Below, piece after piece: positions 18,501 to 28,626 of a stretch of 64,000 bases of DNA. The stretch lies in assembly GCA_022711435.1 (NCBI GenBank), contig JAKLFB010000001.1, positions 268,692-332,691 on the forward strand, written 5' to 3'. Both the position numbers and the translations under genes were made by a program. Each line of letters starts with the position of its first letter. Positions within the stretch are counted from its first letter, which is position 1. The notes under the pieces are model-generated. The model made no database searches. It was not told the origin of the DNA and worked only from the letters and a program-made list of their open reading frames with translations. Source of the stretch: Verrucomicrobiota bacterium (GTDB lineage Bacteria > Verrucomicrobiota > Verrucomicrobiia > Limisphaerales > UBA1319).

Positions 18501-21500
18501 CGATCTTGGTATTGGCATCGAAACCAAACTCCTTGCCGGTGATGGGATCCTCGAGGATGCACGCAGCCTTGGCCTCGGCTTTCACGCCTCCTTTGCCTTT
18601 CACGTAGCCCTCGACGCACCATTCGGGATCGCCGAAATCGCAGCTGGAATCGACCTTGCCGGCAAACCTGGCTTCGAGGCCGACGACAAAGCCGGCCTCG
18701 ATTTTCGCCGCATAGCGCACATAGCCCAGACCAGGAATGAGCACCCGGCCCGTGAACAGGTCGGGAGTTCGAGGGCCGATCAAGACGGAGATCTCTCCCT
18801 CGGCGCCGGCGTTGATGTTGCCTTCCAAGCCGAGAAGGTAGTCCTCACAGCAGGTGCAAGTCTCGCCCTGGAACCTAAGCGTGAGATGGCTTTCATTCAC
18901 GTGAGCCCATCCTGCGGTGGCGGCTTCCACCATGCGGTTGACGACGCTTTCGAAATCGAATTTCAGGCCCAGCTGGCCGCCCAAGCACGCGGGCTTGAAC
19001 TTCTTGGGATCACACTGGCAGATGCGTCCGAGGTTCAGAGTGGGCAGGGACGGCTGGGAGAAGGTCGAGAAGATATCCGCGCGGTAGTAGGCGTCTTCGA
19101 GCAGTTGCTCGAGCGTCCGCCGGCCGATTCGAGGCACGCGCGGTTCGGTCCACTCCTGGATTTTGGGAGGCTCAACCCAGGTGACATCCACATCGAGGAG
19201 CTCGACCATGTGCATGAACAGGTTGTAAGGGATCAGCGCGGTGCCGCAGAGGACCGACCAGCCGATCGTGCCCGCCGCGGAGGCGGCCTCGGAGACGGCG
19301 CCGGCGGCCTGGATTCGGCCCCCAGCTTGGGCGGCCATCGCCCCCGCGGGCTTTCGGACGCAGATCAGCGGCACCTCGACGGTGCTTTTCGCGGGCAAGG
19401 TTCCGACGTTGGTGATCAAGGGCGTCAGGATCCAGCGCGGATGATCGGGGAAATCGATCGTCATGTTCTGCGCGGCGATCAGGCCGTGGTTGGTGATCTT
19501 GAGGACGATCTGGTGGACGTTGCCCTGGACCTGAGTCAGGTCGATGAACGGCGGCTCGACCGTCACCACGGGCACGGGCACGGCCGTCTCATAGGTCGTG
19601 TCCAAAACGATCCGGGTGCGGTCCTCGATCTCGATCTCCTCGACGGTCCACGTGTAGCGCACGAGCTGGCTGCGCAGGAAGACGCACTGTTCGGTCCAGG
19701 CGCCTGGCTGGATCTCGATCGAGCCGGAGGCCATGTCGTGTTTCGGGGAGGAAACCTGGAGGCTATAAGCGCCTTCGCGCAGGCCGCGGACGACAAACTG
19801 GCCGCTGGCATCGGACTGGCCGGTGATCACGACGGCGCCGGTGTAGGGATCGGTCAGGATGATGGTTGCGCCGTCGACATTCGTGAGATTCTGTCCGTAA
19901 TAAGCGCGCTCGTCCTGGATCGTCAGGCGAAGGTCGCCGATGGCGGTCGAGACATTGCGGAAAGCATACGGCACCGAGACGCCCGCGGCTGTGCCCGAGA
20001 CGGCCAGGGCGCCGGTGTATTCGCCCAGATCGAGATCCTCGCCGGGCGCGAGCTGCAGCTCGATCGGGTGCGTCTGGCCCGGTTCGAGCGATGGCAAGGG
20101 ATTGGCGGACACGACATGCATCCAGGTCAGATCCGGCAGCACAACACGGAGGGGGCCGGTGGCGGCGCCCCCGATGTTGGCGACCTCCATCCGATAAATC
20201 GAGGATTGGCCTCGGAGCATGCCTCCCTCGAGCGAATCGGGGAACACGCGGATCTGGGGGCGCAACGGCCGGATCGAGAGGATCACCTCGGCCTCCGCGA
20301 TAATGCCCTCGGCGCTGCCGATTTGAATGACGATGGATCGGAGCGCGCTTTCGTTGAGCAGGGATTGAACGGTATAGCGAACCGGGATCGTGCTCGAGCC
20401 CTCGATGCGGGGCGCGACCTCGACCTGGGTGCTGAGGCCGCTGGCGGCTTGGATGGTAGCCGTCAGGCCCGTGATCGGGATGTCGCTCCAATTGGCGAGA
20501 TCGAGCGTGCCGGTCGCCGTCTCGAGGGCGTTGATTTCGTGAAAGGCATCGTCGGGGGTGATCCGCATGCCCAGGAGGACAAACTCGTCCTGGACAGGCG
20601 CCGCAGCCATTCCGGGGTGCATGGCGCCGATCGAGAATCGTCCGGCCTCGCCCGGAGACGGCGTGAAAATGGCGTTGAACCGGCCGTTGGCATCGGTCGT
20701 GGCTTCGAGGGTTCGCACGGTGCCATTGACCTGGACTTGGATGTACACGAGCACAAATGGGGCGGGCTCGCCCGTGGGTCTGACAGCGCGGCCTTCGAGT
20801 GCGATGGGCGTGCCGGCGGCGGCTTGAGAGACCGCGGTTTCGACCGTGACGGTGTAGGCGGGATCCGCGTGAAGGGGAGTGGCGCTGATCGTGATGTTGT
20901 TTTCCTCGATGGTTTCCTCGAGGTTGTTGTTGGCGTCGGCAACAGCAATGATCCAGTAATCGCCGGCGGGGAGCGGCAATCGAGGTGTGATCGTCCGTTC
21001 GACCTTTTGGCTCACGGGTATGGTGTTGGAGCAGACCTGCTGTTCCAGGAGAGAATCCTGATTGTCGAGGATGGGATCGGTGGAGAGATACACCTTTTGG
21101 ATCCAGGCGCCGGAAGCGGGCGCCAGGCCCTGATTCGCGAGGGAATAGGCGATCGAGATCGGCGCCTCGGTCAAGGCATTGGTTGGGAAGGTGAGATGGC
21201 GGATCACCAGGTCGGGAAGGTCGCGGTCGGATACGACCAGCGTGGCGGAGGCCGGCTGAATGCCGGTTGCCGATGCCGTCAGGTGAACCGTCTGGTTCCC
21301 GTCCACGATCCCATCCTGCAAGGTGTGGACCTCGAAGATGACAGATTCCTGGTTGGCGGGCAGCAGGACGGTTGAGGGCACGGCTGCCTCGGTGGTATCG
21401 CTCGAGAGCAGCGTGACGAGGACGGCCTGGTTGGTGGCGGTGTTCAGCGCGAGCGTGCCAGTGGTGGCCGGGCTCAGGCCTTCCGCCACGAGGCTTCGCT

Positions 21501-24500
21501 CGAGGGTGAAGCGGAGAGCGGGGCTATCGTTTTCGGCGATCTCGATGGTGTCCGGGATGGCCTCGAACAGGCGCACGCTGACGGTCGAGTCCATGACAAA
21601 GGCGCGGACGGTGACGGGCCGCGCGCCGGTGACGACATCGTCGTCGACGGGCAGGATGGGGAAGCCCAACCGGGTTGCGCCCGCTGGAATGGCCAGGCGG
21701 TTGGGAACCCACAAGGCGTCCGGGTTGCTACTTTCGAGTTCGAACACCAATTGCCGGTTGCTGGCGGCGTTGCGCGTGACGGAGGCGATCCCCATCTGCG
21801 CCCCGGCGTCCTCGGCAACGCTCAGGGGCGCGATCTCGACGCGGACCCCGGGCCAGTCGTTGTCCTCGATGACAATGGGCGCCGAGGCTTGGGCGTGGCC
21901 GAAGGCTGTGGCGATGACATCGTAGGCAGTGTCAGCCTCGAGCAGATCGTCTTCGGCGGCTTCGAGGACAAAAGTCGCCGACGTTTCGTTGGCCGGGATG
22001 GTCGATGTTTGAGGCAGCGTCAATTGTCCGGGGTAGTAGGCGCTGATCTTCACCTCGAGCGGCTGGGGCAGTGCCGTGTCGCGGCTGACGGTGGCGACAA
22101 CAACGCCGCCCTCGCGGACACTGGGTTGCTCGAAACGCAGCGAGAGCCGATGGATGTCCGTGTCGATCACCGCGATCGATGTGCTGTCTCCGGCGAACGC
22201 ATCCGTCGCTACCCGGACCAGGACGGTTTGAGGGCCATCGACAACACCGTCGGCAACCACCTGCATATCGAACGAAGCCGAGTTTTGCCCGGCAGGTATC
22301 TCGACTTGGCCGGGCATCGTGAGCTCGCTGGGATCGCTGTTGGTGATCGTCACCAGCACGGGATTCGCTGGGTTGCCGTTGTGACTGACCGTGGCTCGGA
22401 GGATTGGATCCGAGGCGTTTTCGGCGATCTGCCGGGCGGGGATTTGCAGGGTGAGAATGCTGGCAATCCGGGTTGTGTTCGTTGCGGCGCCGAGGTTGTT
22501 GGCCTCGACAGCCTCGATGAGCGTTTCCGCGGCGTCGGTTCGGATTGCGAGGTAATATTCACCCGCAGTTGCGGCGGGCGGCAGGGCAATCCGCTGGGTT
22601 TGGACCAGGAATTGGCCGGCGGCCAGCGGATTGGTGATGGTGATCGAGAGGAGCGATTGGGCGGGGGTAATGGCGGGATCGGCGCTGATCAGGACGGTTT
22701 CGGTCCACGGCCGGCCGGGCGGGATCGCGCCCTGGTTGATCGTCGTCCAGGAGAGATCGATGGCTTGGCCGGGCCAGGCATAGGCAGGAGCGATCACATC
22801 CGAGACCGCCAGGTCGGGCAGCGGAGGCAACTGGAGGGCGATGGCCGGACTCGAAGCGGCGTTGTTGGTTTTGTTCATTTCCGGCTGCTGCCCGTAGGCA
22901 TCCGTCTTCAGCCAGAGTGAATAGCTGCCCGACGCGGGATTGGCTTCGAGGGGAATGGCCACCAAAGCGGTATTGGTATAGCGGGCCCCAGGGGCCAACG
23001 GCGATACCTCGGTGGCGGGCGCATCCTGCAGGAATCGAGCGCTATCGAGACCGCCCGATGGCGAGAACCAGAGCTGATCCCGCCATGCGGCGCTGGCCGC
23101 GGCGGATCCCGCGTTCTTCACCACCCAGGCGACCGGCAATACCTGGCCGAACTGAGCGGTCGATGGCGCCGTGACCGACTCGACAGTGAGATCGGCGGCG
23201 AGCAGGCGCGTGCCCTGCTCGGCGACCTTGAGGTTGTTGGTTTCATTCAGCTCGAACACCTCGCCGCGGCTGTCGATCTCGACCGCCAGAAAGCGGGCCT
23301 TGTCAGTTCCGGCGGGCAGGAGGACCGATTGGGTTCGGACCAGCCCAGCGGCGGCGGCCAGTGAATTGGAGCCGATGATCGAGATGAGCTCCTCTCGCTG
23401 GGTGCCGGTTGCGTCCGCCGCCAGATAGATCGTCTCGGTCCACGGGGCGGCGGCGATGCGGGCGCCCTGATTTGTGATTGTCCAGGACACGGCCATTGGC
23501 TGTCCCAGCGCGATGGCGGGCGGCGCTTGGATGGCTGTGATCTGCAAGTCCGGGTATGGACCCAGAACGGATATTCGAGTGATTGTGGCGGTGTTGTTCT
23601 GCTCGGCGTCGCGCGCGGGATCATACTCGAAGACCTGGTTGTCCGCATCGGTTTCCACCGAGACATGCAGGACTCCCACGCCGCGCTGGCCGTCCGGCAA
23701 CTGGAAGGAATGCTGCCGAGCAATGGCGACTCCGGGGGGGATCATTCCGGCGGCGGAGGTGTCGCAGGGGATTCGAGCCTCGAGCAACGTCTCGCTCGTG
23801 GTGGCGTTGAGGATGACCAGGCGATCCTGCCAGTTCCCGCGAAGGGGTAGAATGCCCGAGTTGCGGTCCTGCCAGTGAATGGTGATTGACGCGCCCGACT
23901 GCAGGCCGGACACGGGTTCGGCCCGCAAGTCGGTTGCCGCCAAATCGAGCGTCGCATCAAAGTCCGTTTCCGCCGTGTTGTTCTGCTCGGCGACGGCGTG
24001 TCCGACGGGAACAAACTCGTAGATCTGATCGGCGGAATCGGCAATGACCATCACGCGATAACGCCCCGCGCTCTCCAGCGGGCATTCGATGATGCCGGGC
24101 AGTGTGGATGCGGGGAGCAGCGAGGTCTCGACCGCCAGTTCAACATTGGTGACTTGGATTCCGGTGTTCAAGTTGCGGATCTGAATGCGCTGTCGTAACC
24201 CGCTCGAGGTTTCGCGATTGCCGCGGTTGGCCAAGGTCCAGGAGACATTCAGCGAGGCGCCGCCGGCGATCGGAGTTGGGCGGATGTCCTCGATGACGAG
24301 ATCGGGGTAGTTGGCCAACTGGACGACGAAGGCATTCGTCGAGATCAAGTCATTATCGCCTTCCATGACAAACTCAGGAATTCGATTGCCGTAATCGGCG
24401 TGGGCGATCAGGAAGCACGCGCCGCTGAGGCCCTCGGGCAGACTGGCTTGAGCGTCGACGGTATAGCCTTGACCCGGTTCGAGGATCCCAGAGCGTTCGA

Positions 24501-27500
24501 ACTGGCCCAGTGTCCGATCATCCGCGTCTCCGTACACTTCGTTGGTCGAAACGACAACCCGGTCCATCCATGGCCCGGCTGGCGTCGGATGCGAGCCCGC
24601 ATTCCGGACGGTGAACGAGAACGACACGGTCTGGCCGCTCTGGAAATTCGTTCCCGCGGGCGGGGAGATTGCCGCTACTTGCAGATTTGGGAAGTCCACA
24701 GTGCCGGTGGGCACGACTTGCACGTCCAGCACATACGGTTCCCACGCGCTGTCCATTTCGGCGGCCGTTCGGACCAGGGCGAAATAGTCGCCGTCCTGAG
24801 TGATGCGCACTTCCGCGACGCCGTCGAACGGGCGTCCGCTTCCGGCCTCGATTTGATAGCCATTGGCGGCGTCATAAACGCCCACGATGGGCGAGCCATG
24901 GCTGGATTGCGATGCGCGCATGCTGAGAAACACGGTCGAGCCGTTGGTGAGCGCCGACAACCGGTGGTAGTCCAGGTCAACGCGGGTCTGCAGTGCGCCA
25001 GCCACGCTGGCAATCCGCCGGTCGCCGCTGATTGCCAGTTCGACAGGCGATGCCGATCCCAGGTTTCCGTTGTCTTCGGTTTCGAGCTGGAGGGGCGGGC
25101 GGGCCAGGGTGATGCGGAGCTGGTATTCGCCGATCTGATCAAACGTGTGGCTGACCGCGACGGTGTAAGTGCCGGCTGCGGGCAGGACAACGGGTGCGGT
25201 CTGGCCCGAGCCCTCGCTGGTGAAGCCGGCCAGTTGGGTCCCCTGGAGATCGCGGACGATGATCTGCCAATACCATCCGTAACCCGAGTAACCTCCGCCC
25301 TGGTTGGACAGGGCCACGCTCAGACGGTCTCCCTCTTGCCCCGCAAAGCTCCAGTAATCCACATCGGCCGTGCTGCTCAGGTTGCCCCGGCCCATCCCCG
25401 TCCGAAGCCCGCTGCCCGCCGGATCCTCGGCGCCCATCGGCTCCGCCAATGAACTGGCCGTGTCGGCGGTGTCGTTGGCCCGGTTCTCCATCACATAGCC
25501 GGCCAGGTTGACCACGCTAAATCGACGTTCGAAATCGCCGGCCATCGGCGTCCCCCACTGATCCTTGAGGCTGGCCTTGACCTGGAACCGATACGATCCG
25601 GGCTGCAGAGGAGCGCCTTGGATCATGGAATGGACGGTCACGCCTCCGCTGTAGCCGGCGGCCAGGATCGGATAGAGATTGTCATCGGCGGTGTCGAACT
25701 GGCCATCGGGACCGGCGCTCCGCAGATCGTAGCTATTGGGATCGGCGGCCCCCTCGGCTTGGAGATCCTTGGTGAAAGTGATGGTCAGCCGATCCAGGAG
25801 AGCTGTCGATCCCTCGAGGGGCAGGCTGACATCGGCCACCGCCAAGGGCGCTTGATCGGCGAAATCCAGCTCGAGCAGGTATTGCGCCCACAAGCCGCCC
25901 ATGCCATTGACGCCGGTGACGGCCACCGAATAGGGGCCGCCGGCGCTGGCGGGGATCGTGTAGTGGAGGCGGTTGTCGGGAGGCGTGTTGGTGGCGACCG
26001 GCTCATTCGAGCGATAGAGGATGAGCAGAGCCTGCAGATCGCTGGTCGAGGGCTGAGTCAGGCTCAGCGTGATGGCGGTCAGGTCGGCCAGATTGCCCAG
26101 CCGGTAGAAATCAGTGTCGCTGGCCCAGAGGAATCCGGCGGCTCTGGCCTGTTGGTGTCCGGCGGTCGAGGTCCAGAGCAGGTCGTTGGCGATGCCGGGG
26201 TGCGCATTGTCCTCGGTTTCGAGCTGGAGGGGCGGGCGGGCCAGGGTGATGCGGAGCTGGTATTCGCCGATCTGATCAAACGTGTGGCTGACCGCGACGG
26301 TGTAAGTGCCGGCTGCGGGCAGGACAACGGGTGCGGTCTGGCCCGAGCCCTCGCTGGTGAAGCCGGCCAGTTGGGTCCCCTGGAGATCGCGGACGATGAT
26401 CTGCCAATACCATCCGTAACCCGAGTAACCTCCGCCCTGGTTGGACAGGGCCACGCTCAGACGGTCTCCCTCTTGCCCCGCAAAGCTCCAGTAATCCACA
26501 TCGGCCGTGCTGCTCAGGTTGCCCCGGCCCATCCCCGTCCGAAGCCCGCTGGCGGCCGGATCTTCGGCTTGCAGAAAAGCATCGAGAGGAGTGGCGCCTT
26601 CGGGGACATCGTTATCCCGGTTTTCGAGCACAAAATTTGGAATATTGGTGATCGAGAAAAACCGGACAAAATTGGTGGCGATGGCGTTGCCAGCGGGATC
26701 CTGGACCGATTGGCTGATGGAGAATCGGTAATCGCCCGGCTGCAGAGGTCCATCGGTGATGCGGAAATCGAGCTGAGTCCCGCCCGAATAAGGATCAAGG
26801 ACCAGGCGATACCGGGCATCGTCGGCGGTTTCGGGGGTATGATCGGGACCGATGCTGATGAGCTGGACGGCATTCATCGGGTCGGCGGGGAAAGGATCGA
26901 CTGGATTGGGCCAGCCATCCTGGTCTTGATCGGCGCCGGGAACCTCGATCACTCCCACCAGCGATTCCGTGCCGGCGGCATCGCTCCAGAATCCGGAGGG
27001 CGTCATGATGACCGAATCCTCCTCGTCTGAATTGGTCGGCTCGCCGGTATTCCAGTGGGCAAACGACAGAGGGTCGCCGCTGGTCCAGGCGAATGTTCCT
27101 TCCTGGGCTGAGTCATTGAGCCCGATCCACACCGAGCCATATGGGCCGAATGCGCGGCGTGCCCATTCGTTTTCGGCTGGATCGTTCAATGTGATGAGAT
27201 GGCCGCCGAGCGAAACGGCGTAAGACTCGGCGGAGGGCCATGTCATTCCGGCCGGTGTCACTTTGTATGCGTGGCCGCCGTAAGTCCAGGGCGGTTGGTT
27301 CAGCGCATTGATCGCGCTGGCGATCGCTTCATTCCAGACGATCGAGAAGCGATCCACGACGCTGGCCGACACGGTTTGGGATTCAGGCAAGCTCACCGAA
27401 ATCACCCGGGGCGGCATGCCATCGACCACCTCGATCTCGATCAGGTACTGGGCGCGAAGGTTCAGGTTCGGGGCGGGCGTGCTGACCCGCAGGAAGAAGA

Positions 27501-28626
27501 CGCCATCGGCGGCCGCGACATGATTCAGTTGCCCGCCCGTCTGCGAGACCAGCGGGCTGGCGTCCGCGGCGCTCTCGATGGACATTGTGAGGCTGTTGGT
27601 GTCCGCGGTGCTGGGCGACGGGAAGAGGGCGTTGACACGAATCGTATTGCCCGCGTTGAGAATCCCCAGGTGATAGCAATCTCCATAGGGATCGTTGGCA
27701 GGCAGCGCGCCCGCAATCCGTCCGTGGAGAGCCCCGGGCAAAATGGACCAGCTCAGAGTGTTGGGCGCCGACTGTGCATCGTTGTTCTCGCGCTCGAGCG
27801 GCCATTGTTTGGACCGGTCCAGGCGCAGCCGGTACTGCGCGGGGGCAGCCTCGGCGTGGACCATCACGTAATAGAACCCGGAAGCGGGGATGGGAAAAAC
27901 CTGGACCTGATTGAATGCGCCGGACGGGCCTTCGCCGGAGGCGATTTCCTGGCCGCTCGAATTGCGAAGGCTCAGGCGCGGATTCACCGGGGAATCGGCC
28001 TCCAGAAACAGGGTGATCTGGCCGCCCGCCTCGGCGTCGAACCGCCAGTAATCGATGTCGCTTGCGAGCGCGAAGCTGCCTTGCCCCATGCCGGTCAAGA
28101 AGCCGTTGCCGGCTGGAGTCTCGATCGATGGCAGGACCGTCGCGCCGGGCAGAGAATCGTTTTCGGTATTTTCGATCCGGCCGGCGGGCGGGTCGACGAT
28201 GACGAACTCGCGTGCGAAAGGGGGGATCGTCCGGCCCAGATCGTCGACCAGGACAGCCGTCGTTTCGAACCGCCATTTGCCCGGCTGAAGAGGATTGACG
28301 GGAAGGATCAACTGGACCGTTCGAGCATCGACGAGTGCGGGCACGACGGCACAGGCCATGTCGTCGCTGTCATCCCAGGAGCTGTTGGGACCGGCGGTGC
28401 GCAATCCGTAGGCAGCCGGGTTCGCGGCCGAGTTCGGATCCAGATCGCGGCTGGCCTGGATCCGGAAGCTGTCAATCGCGATCGAGCCGGCGAATCCCGG
28501 ATCGGGCAGCGTGGCGTTCTCGATCGCGGCGGGCGGCTCGGCTGCTTCCAAGGCACGAGCGCCGAAGAATATGCAGCCGGCCACGATCGTGGACCACAAA
28601 AAACGAAACAGCCTGGAAAAGATCAT
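15574..28626 (-). CDS. Giant secreted multidomain protein (CARDB, Calx-beta, C-type lectin), probable surface adhesin
   Basis: 4,350 residues from ATG 28626 with CAGGA upstream. A signal peptide (LFRFLWSTIVAGCIFFGARALEA, given here in two parts: LFRFLWSTIVAG and CIFFGARALEA) starts the protein. In order I see Ig-like domains of the DPNS/GLRTAGP type, pre-peptidase-C-like domains (YWRFDAEAGGQI), a C-type lectin domain (HAYKVTPAGMTW to GFWSDAAG), a Ca-binding DQDQDGWPNPVDPFP repeat, duplicated PPC modules, seven CARDB domains (PDLxxxxI...SWTxxNxG), four Calx-beta domains, a carboxypeptidase-regulatory-like domain, a Cys-rich segment (CQCDPKKF, ETCTCCEDY, CDFGDPEWC), a fibronectin-like and a cohesin-like domain, and a C-terminal FFRLLRK. 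Likely surface-exposed or secreted, binding carbohydrate or protein. No catalytic site was recognised. Confidence 0.85.
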   Translation of the reverse strand: MIFSRLFRFLWSTIVAGCIFFGARALEAAEPPAAIENATLPDPGFAGSIAIDSFRIQASRDLDPNSAANPAAYGLRTAGPNSSWDDSDDMACAVVPALVDARTVQLILPVNPLQPGKWRFETTAVLVDDLGRTIPPFAREFVIVDPPAGRIENTENDSLPGATVLPSIETPAGNGFLTGMGQGSFALASDIDYWRFDAEAGGQITLFLEADSPVNPRLSLRNSSGQEIASGEGPSGAFNQVQVFPIPASGFYYVMVHAEAAPAQYRLRLDRSKQWPLERENNDAQSAPNTLSWSILPGALHGRIAGALPANDPYGDCYHLGILNAGNTIRVNALFPSPSTADTNSLTMSIESAADASPLVSQTGGQLNHVAAADGVFFLRVSTPAPNLNLRAQYLIEIEVVDGMPPRVISVSLPESQTVSASVVDRFSIVWNEAIASAINALNQPPWTYGGHAYKVTPAGMTWPSAESYAVSLGGHLITLNDPAENEWARRAFGPYGSVWIGLNDSAQEGTFAWTSGDPLSFAHWNTGEPTNSDEEDSVIMTPSGFWSDAAGTESLVGVIEVPGADQDQDGWPNPVDPFPADPMNAVQLISIGPDHTPETADDARYRLVLDPYSGGTQLDFRITDGPLQPGDYRFSISQSVQDPAGNAIATNFVRFFSITNIPNFVLENRDNDVPEGATPLDAFLQAEDPAASGLRTGMGRGNLSSTADVDYWSFAGQEGDRLSVALSNQGGGYSGYGWYWQIIVRDLQGTQLAGFTSEGSGQTAPVVLPAAGTYTVAVSHTFDQIGEYQLRITLARPPLQLETEDNAHPGIANDLLWTSTAGHQQARAAGFLWASDTDFYRLGNLADLTAITLSLTQPSTSDLQALLILYRSNEPVATNTPPDNRLHYTIPASAGGPYSVAVTGVNGMGGLWAQYLLELDFADQAPLAVADVSLPLEGSTALLDRLTITFTKDLQAEGAADPNSYDLRSAGPDGQFDTADDNLYPILAAGYSGGVTVHSMIQGAPLQPGSYRFQVKASLKDQWGTPMAGDFERRFSVVNLAGYVMENRANDTADTASSLAEPMGAEDPAGSGLRTGMGRGNLSSTADVDYWSFAGQEGDRLSVALSNQGGGYSGYGWYWQIIVRDLQGTQLAGFTSEGSGQTAPVVLPAAGTYTVAVSHTFDQIGEYQLRITLARPPLQLETEDNGNLGSASPVELAISGDRRIASVAGALQTRVDLDYHRLSALTNGSTVFLSMRASQSSHGSPIVGVYDAANGYQIEAGSGRPFDGVAEVRITQDGDYFALVRTAAEMDSAWEPYVLDVQVVPTGTVDFPNLQVAAISPPAGTNFQSGQTVSFSFTVRNAGSHPTPAGPWMDRVVVSTNEVYGDADDRTLGQFERSGILEPGQGYTVDAQASLPEGLSGACFLIAHADYGNRIPEFVMEGDNDLISTNAFVVQLANYPDLVIEDIRPTPIAGGASLNVSWTLANRGNRETSSGLRQRIQIRNLNTGIQVTNVELAVETSLLPASTLPGIIECPLESAGRYRVMVIADSADQIYEFVPVGHAVAEQNNTAETDFDATLDLAATDLRAEPVSGLQSGASITIHWQDRNSGILPLRGNWQDRLVILNATTSETLLEARIPCDTSAAGMIPPGVAIARQHSFQLPDGQRGVGVLHVSVETDADNQVFEYDPARDAEQNNTATITRISVLGPYPDLQITAIQAPPAIALGQPMAVSWTITNQGARIAAAPWTETIYLAADATGTQREELISIIGSNSLAAAAGLVRTQSVLLPAGTDKARFLAVEIDSRGEVFELNETNNLKVAEQGTRLLAADLTVESVTAPSTAQFGQVLPVAWVVKNAGSAAASAAWRDQLWFSPSGGLDSARFLQDAPATEVSPLAPGARYTNTALVAIPLEANPASGSYSLWLKTDAYGQQPEMNKTNNAASSPAIALQLPPLPDLAVSDVIAPAYAWPGQAIDLSWTTINQGAIPPGRPWTETVLISADPAITPAQSLLSITITNPLAAGQFLVQTQRIALPPAATAGEYYLAIRTDAAETLIEAVEANNLGAATNTTRIASILTLQIPARQIAENASDPILRATVSHNGNPANPVLVTITNSDPSELTMPGQVEIPAGQNSASFDMQVVADGVVDGPQTVLVRVATDAFAGDSTSIAVIDTDIHRLSLRFEQPSVREGGVVVATVSRDTALPQPLEVKISAYYPGQLTLPQTSTIPANETSATFVLEAAEDDLLEADTAYDVIATAFGHAQASAPIVIEDNDWPGVRVEIAPLSVAEDAGAQMGIASVTRNAASNRQLVFELESSNPDALWVPNRLAIPAGATRLGFPILPVDDDVVTGARPVTVRAFVMDSTVSVRLFEAIPDTIEIAENDSPALRFTLERSLVAEGLSPATTGTLALNTATNQAVLVTLLSSDTTEAAVPSTVLLPANQESVIFEVHTLQDGIVDGNQTVHLTASATGIQPASATLVVSDRDLPDLVIRHLTFPTNALTEAPISIAYSLANQGLAPASGAWIQKVYLSTDPILDNQDSLLEQQVCSNTIPVSQKVERTITPRLPLPAGDYWIIAVADANNNLEETIEENNITISATPLHADPAYTVTVETAVSQAAAGTPIALEGRAVRPTGEPAPFVLVYIQVQVNGTVRTLEATTDANGRFNAIFTPSPGEAGRFSIGAMHPGMAAAPVQDEFVLLGMRITPDDAFHEINALETATGTLDLANWSDIPITGLTATIQAASGLSTQVEVAPRIEGSSTIPVRYTVQSLLNESALRSIVIQIGSAEGIIAEAEVILSIRPLRPQIRVFPDSLEGGMLRGQSSIYRMEVANIGGAATGPLRVVLPDLTWMHVVSANPLPSLEPGQTHPIELQLAPGEDLDLGEYTGALAVSGTAAGVSVPYAFRNVSTAIGDLRLTIQDERAYYGQNLTNVDGATIILTDPYTGAVVITGQSDASGQFVVRGLREGAYSLQVSSPKHDMASGSIEIQPGAWTEQCVFLRSQLVRYTWTVEEIEIEDRTRIVLDTTYETAVPVPVVTVEPPFIDLTQVQGNVHQIVLKITNHGLIAAQNMTIDFPDHPRWILTPLITNVGTLPAKSTVEVPLICVRKPAGAMAAQAGGRIQAAGAVSEAASAAGTIGWSVLCGTALIPYNLFMHMVELLDVDVTWVEPPKIQEWTEPRVPRIGRRTLEQLLEDAYYRADIFSTFSQPSLPTLNLGRICQCDPKKFKPACLGGQLGLKFDFESVVNRMVEAATAGWAHVNESHLTLRFQGETCTCCEDYLLGLEGNINAGAEGEISVLIGPRTPDLFTGRVLIPGLGYVRYAAKIEAGFVVGLEARFAGKVDSSCDFGDPEWCVEGYVKGKGGVKAEAKAACILEDPITGKEFGFDANTKIEIMAGGGYFGKDCSNGEKTNKWDWDDLVLTLEVSGEVKMGENEIVKREVKFYAQHLLLKLSSDGAKAAQRFAAAENAFLNTHGPALSMATAPAAFGSPASNRSPLATPAGLSAASSPRLLQSTLLPGSWIPRLNDRNVALAWRPPVPASAAAPHTDAPTELAAAPTRPSATAASQEDVCAKAEIRVEQSAVMTRKAVGATLEVFNETDQALENLSVLISIYDSQGQPADDKFVILSPQLAGIFPAGEIPLDTNGFVTSGEQWLIQPQSSGKARWVILPKDEAAPVEPLQYTVGGAFTYTVGGVPVGRMLLPTPVNVYPNPRLQLKYFLQREVSSDDPFTPEFEPAEPFSLGILVQNAGHGLAKNFSITSAQPKIVENVKGLLVDFDLIGAEINGQTLSPSLQATFGDIGPGEVKAGRWLFTASLLGFFVDYKASFEHDSALGGRETSLIESVDIHELIHAVLAGAPFADGQLDFLANDAIDDLNLPETLYLSDGSTNAVSAVLTATVDSVPTPSNATVRIQAVMPPGWSYLRIPDPAQGRYPLARVVRADGREIPVGTNAWITGYTFTESGQRPIRESTLHLLDYNSSGIYDLTYDVPAGPDRTPPSSSVEALPAESVAQFAVQWSGNDEGGSQVAFFDVYVSVNGQPFVPWLLRTTLPGAIYQGVMGNRYAFYCVATDRAGNQEAAPAANDAQTAATLGDAALDFQIQIGTTHLLAGETNSVPIVLASRLGLDRMAFTLTVEPSRLAELRVEPGASELDRIAFEPESANRVRLLFYALPGSALSGTQAIARLSFATDSQTHSAVVRLIPSDPSGVSSAGENVRQASGTGGRVFLIGREPLLDMPAPGTVRLYGRPGALYRIETTPHLDGASWTPLALAALRNRFADVAIAPAQDPQMFLRGIELEPALPWLEIHSAPPILKLHGTTNTTYELLRATNLLGPWLPAGTILFTNSILERPWSSQGDPALFFRLLRK
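25077..25414. repeat. Internal 338-bp identical repeat, copy 1
   Basis: Identical by eye to 26214-26551 (offset 1,137 bp) inside the giant gene. It encodes most of a PPC-type module that includes GMGRGNLSSTADVDYWSFAG and the following strands. Identity drops immediately outside both ends, so only this module has been duplicated or homogenised. Confidence 0.93.
26214..26551. repeat. Internal 338-bp identical repeat, copy 2
   Basis: Second copy of the segment at 25077-25414. Absence of even synonymous differences, in a protein whose other repeated domains are strongly diverged, indicates a recent duplication or gene conversion. Confidence 0.93.

Noticed and set aside
18337..21375. A 1,012-codon rightward open frame
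   Set aside because: Antisense shadow of the giant secreted protein gene in GC-rich DNA; no domain, no start signal, and the leftward frame has clear domains throughout.
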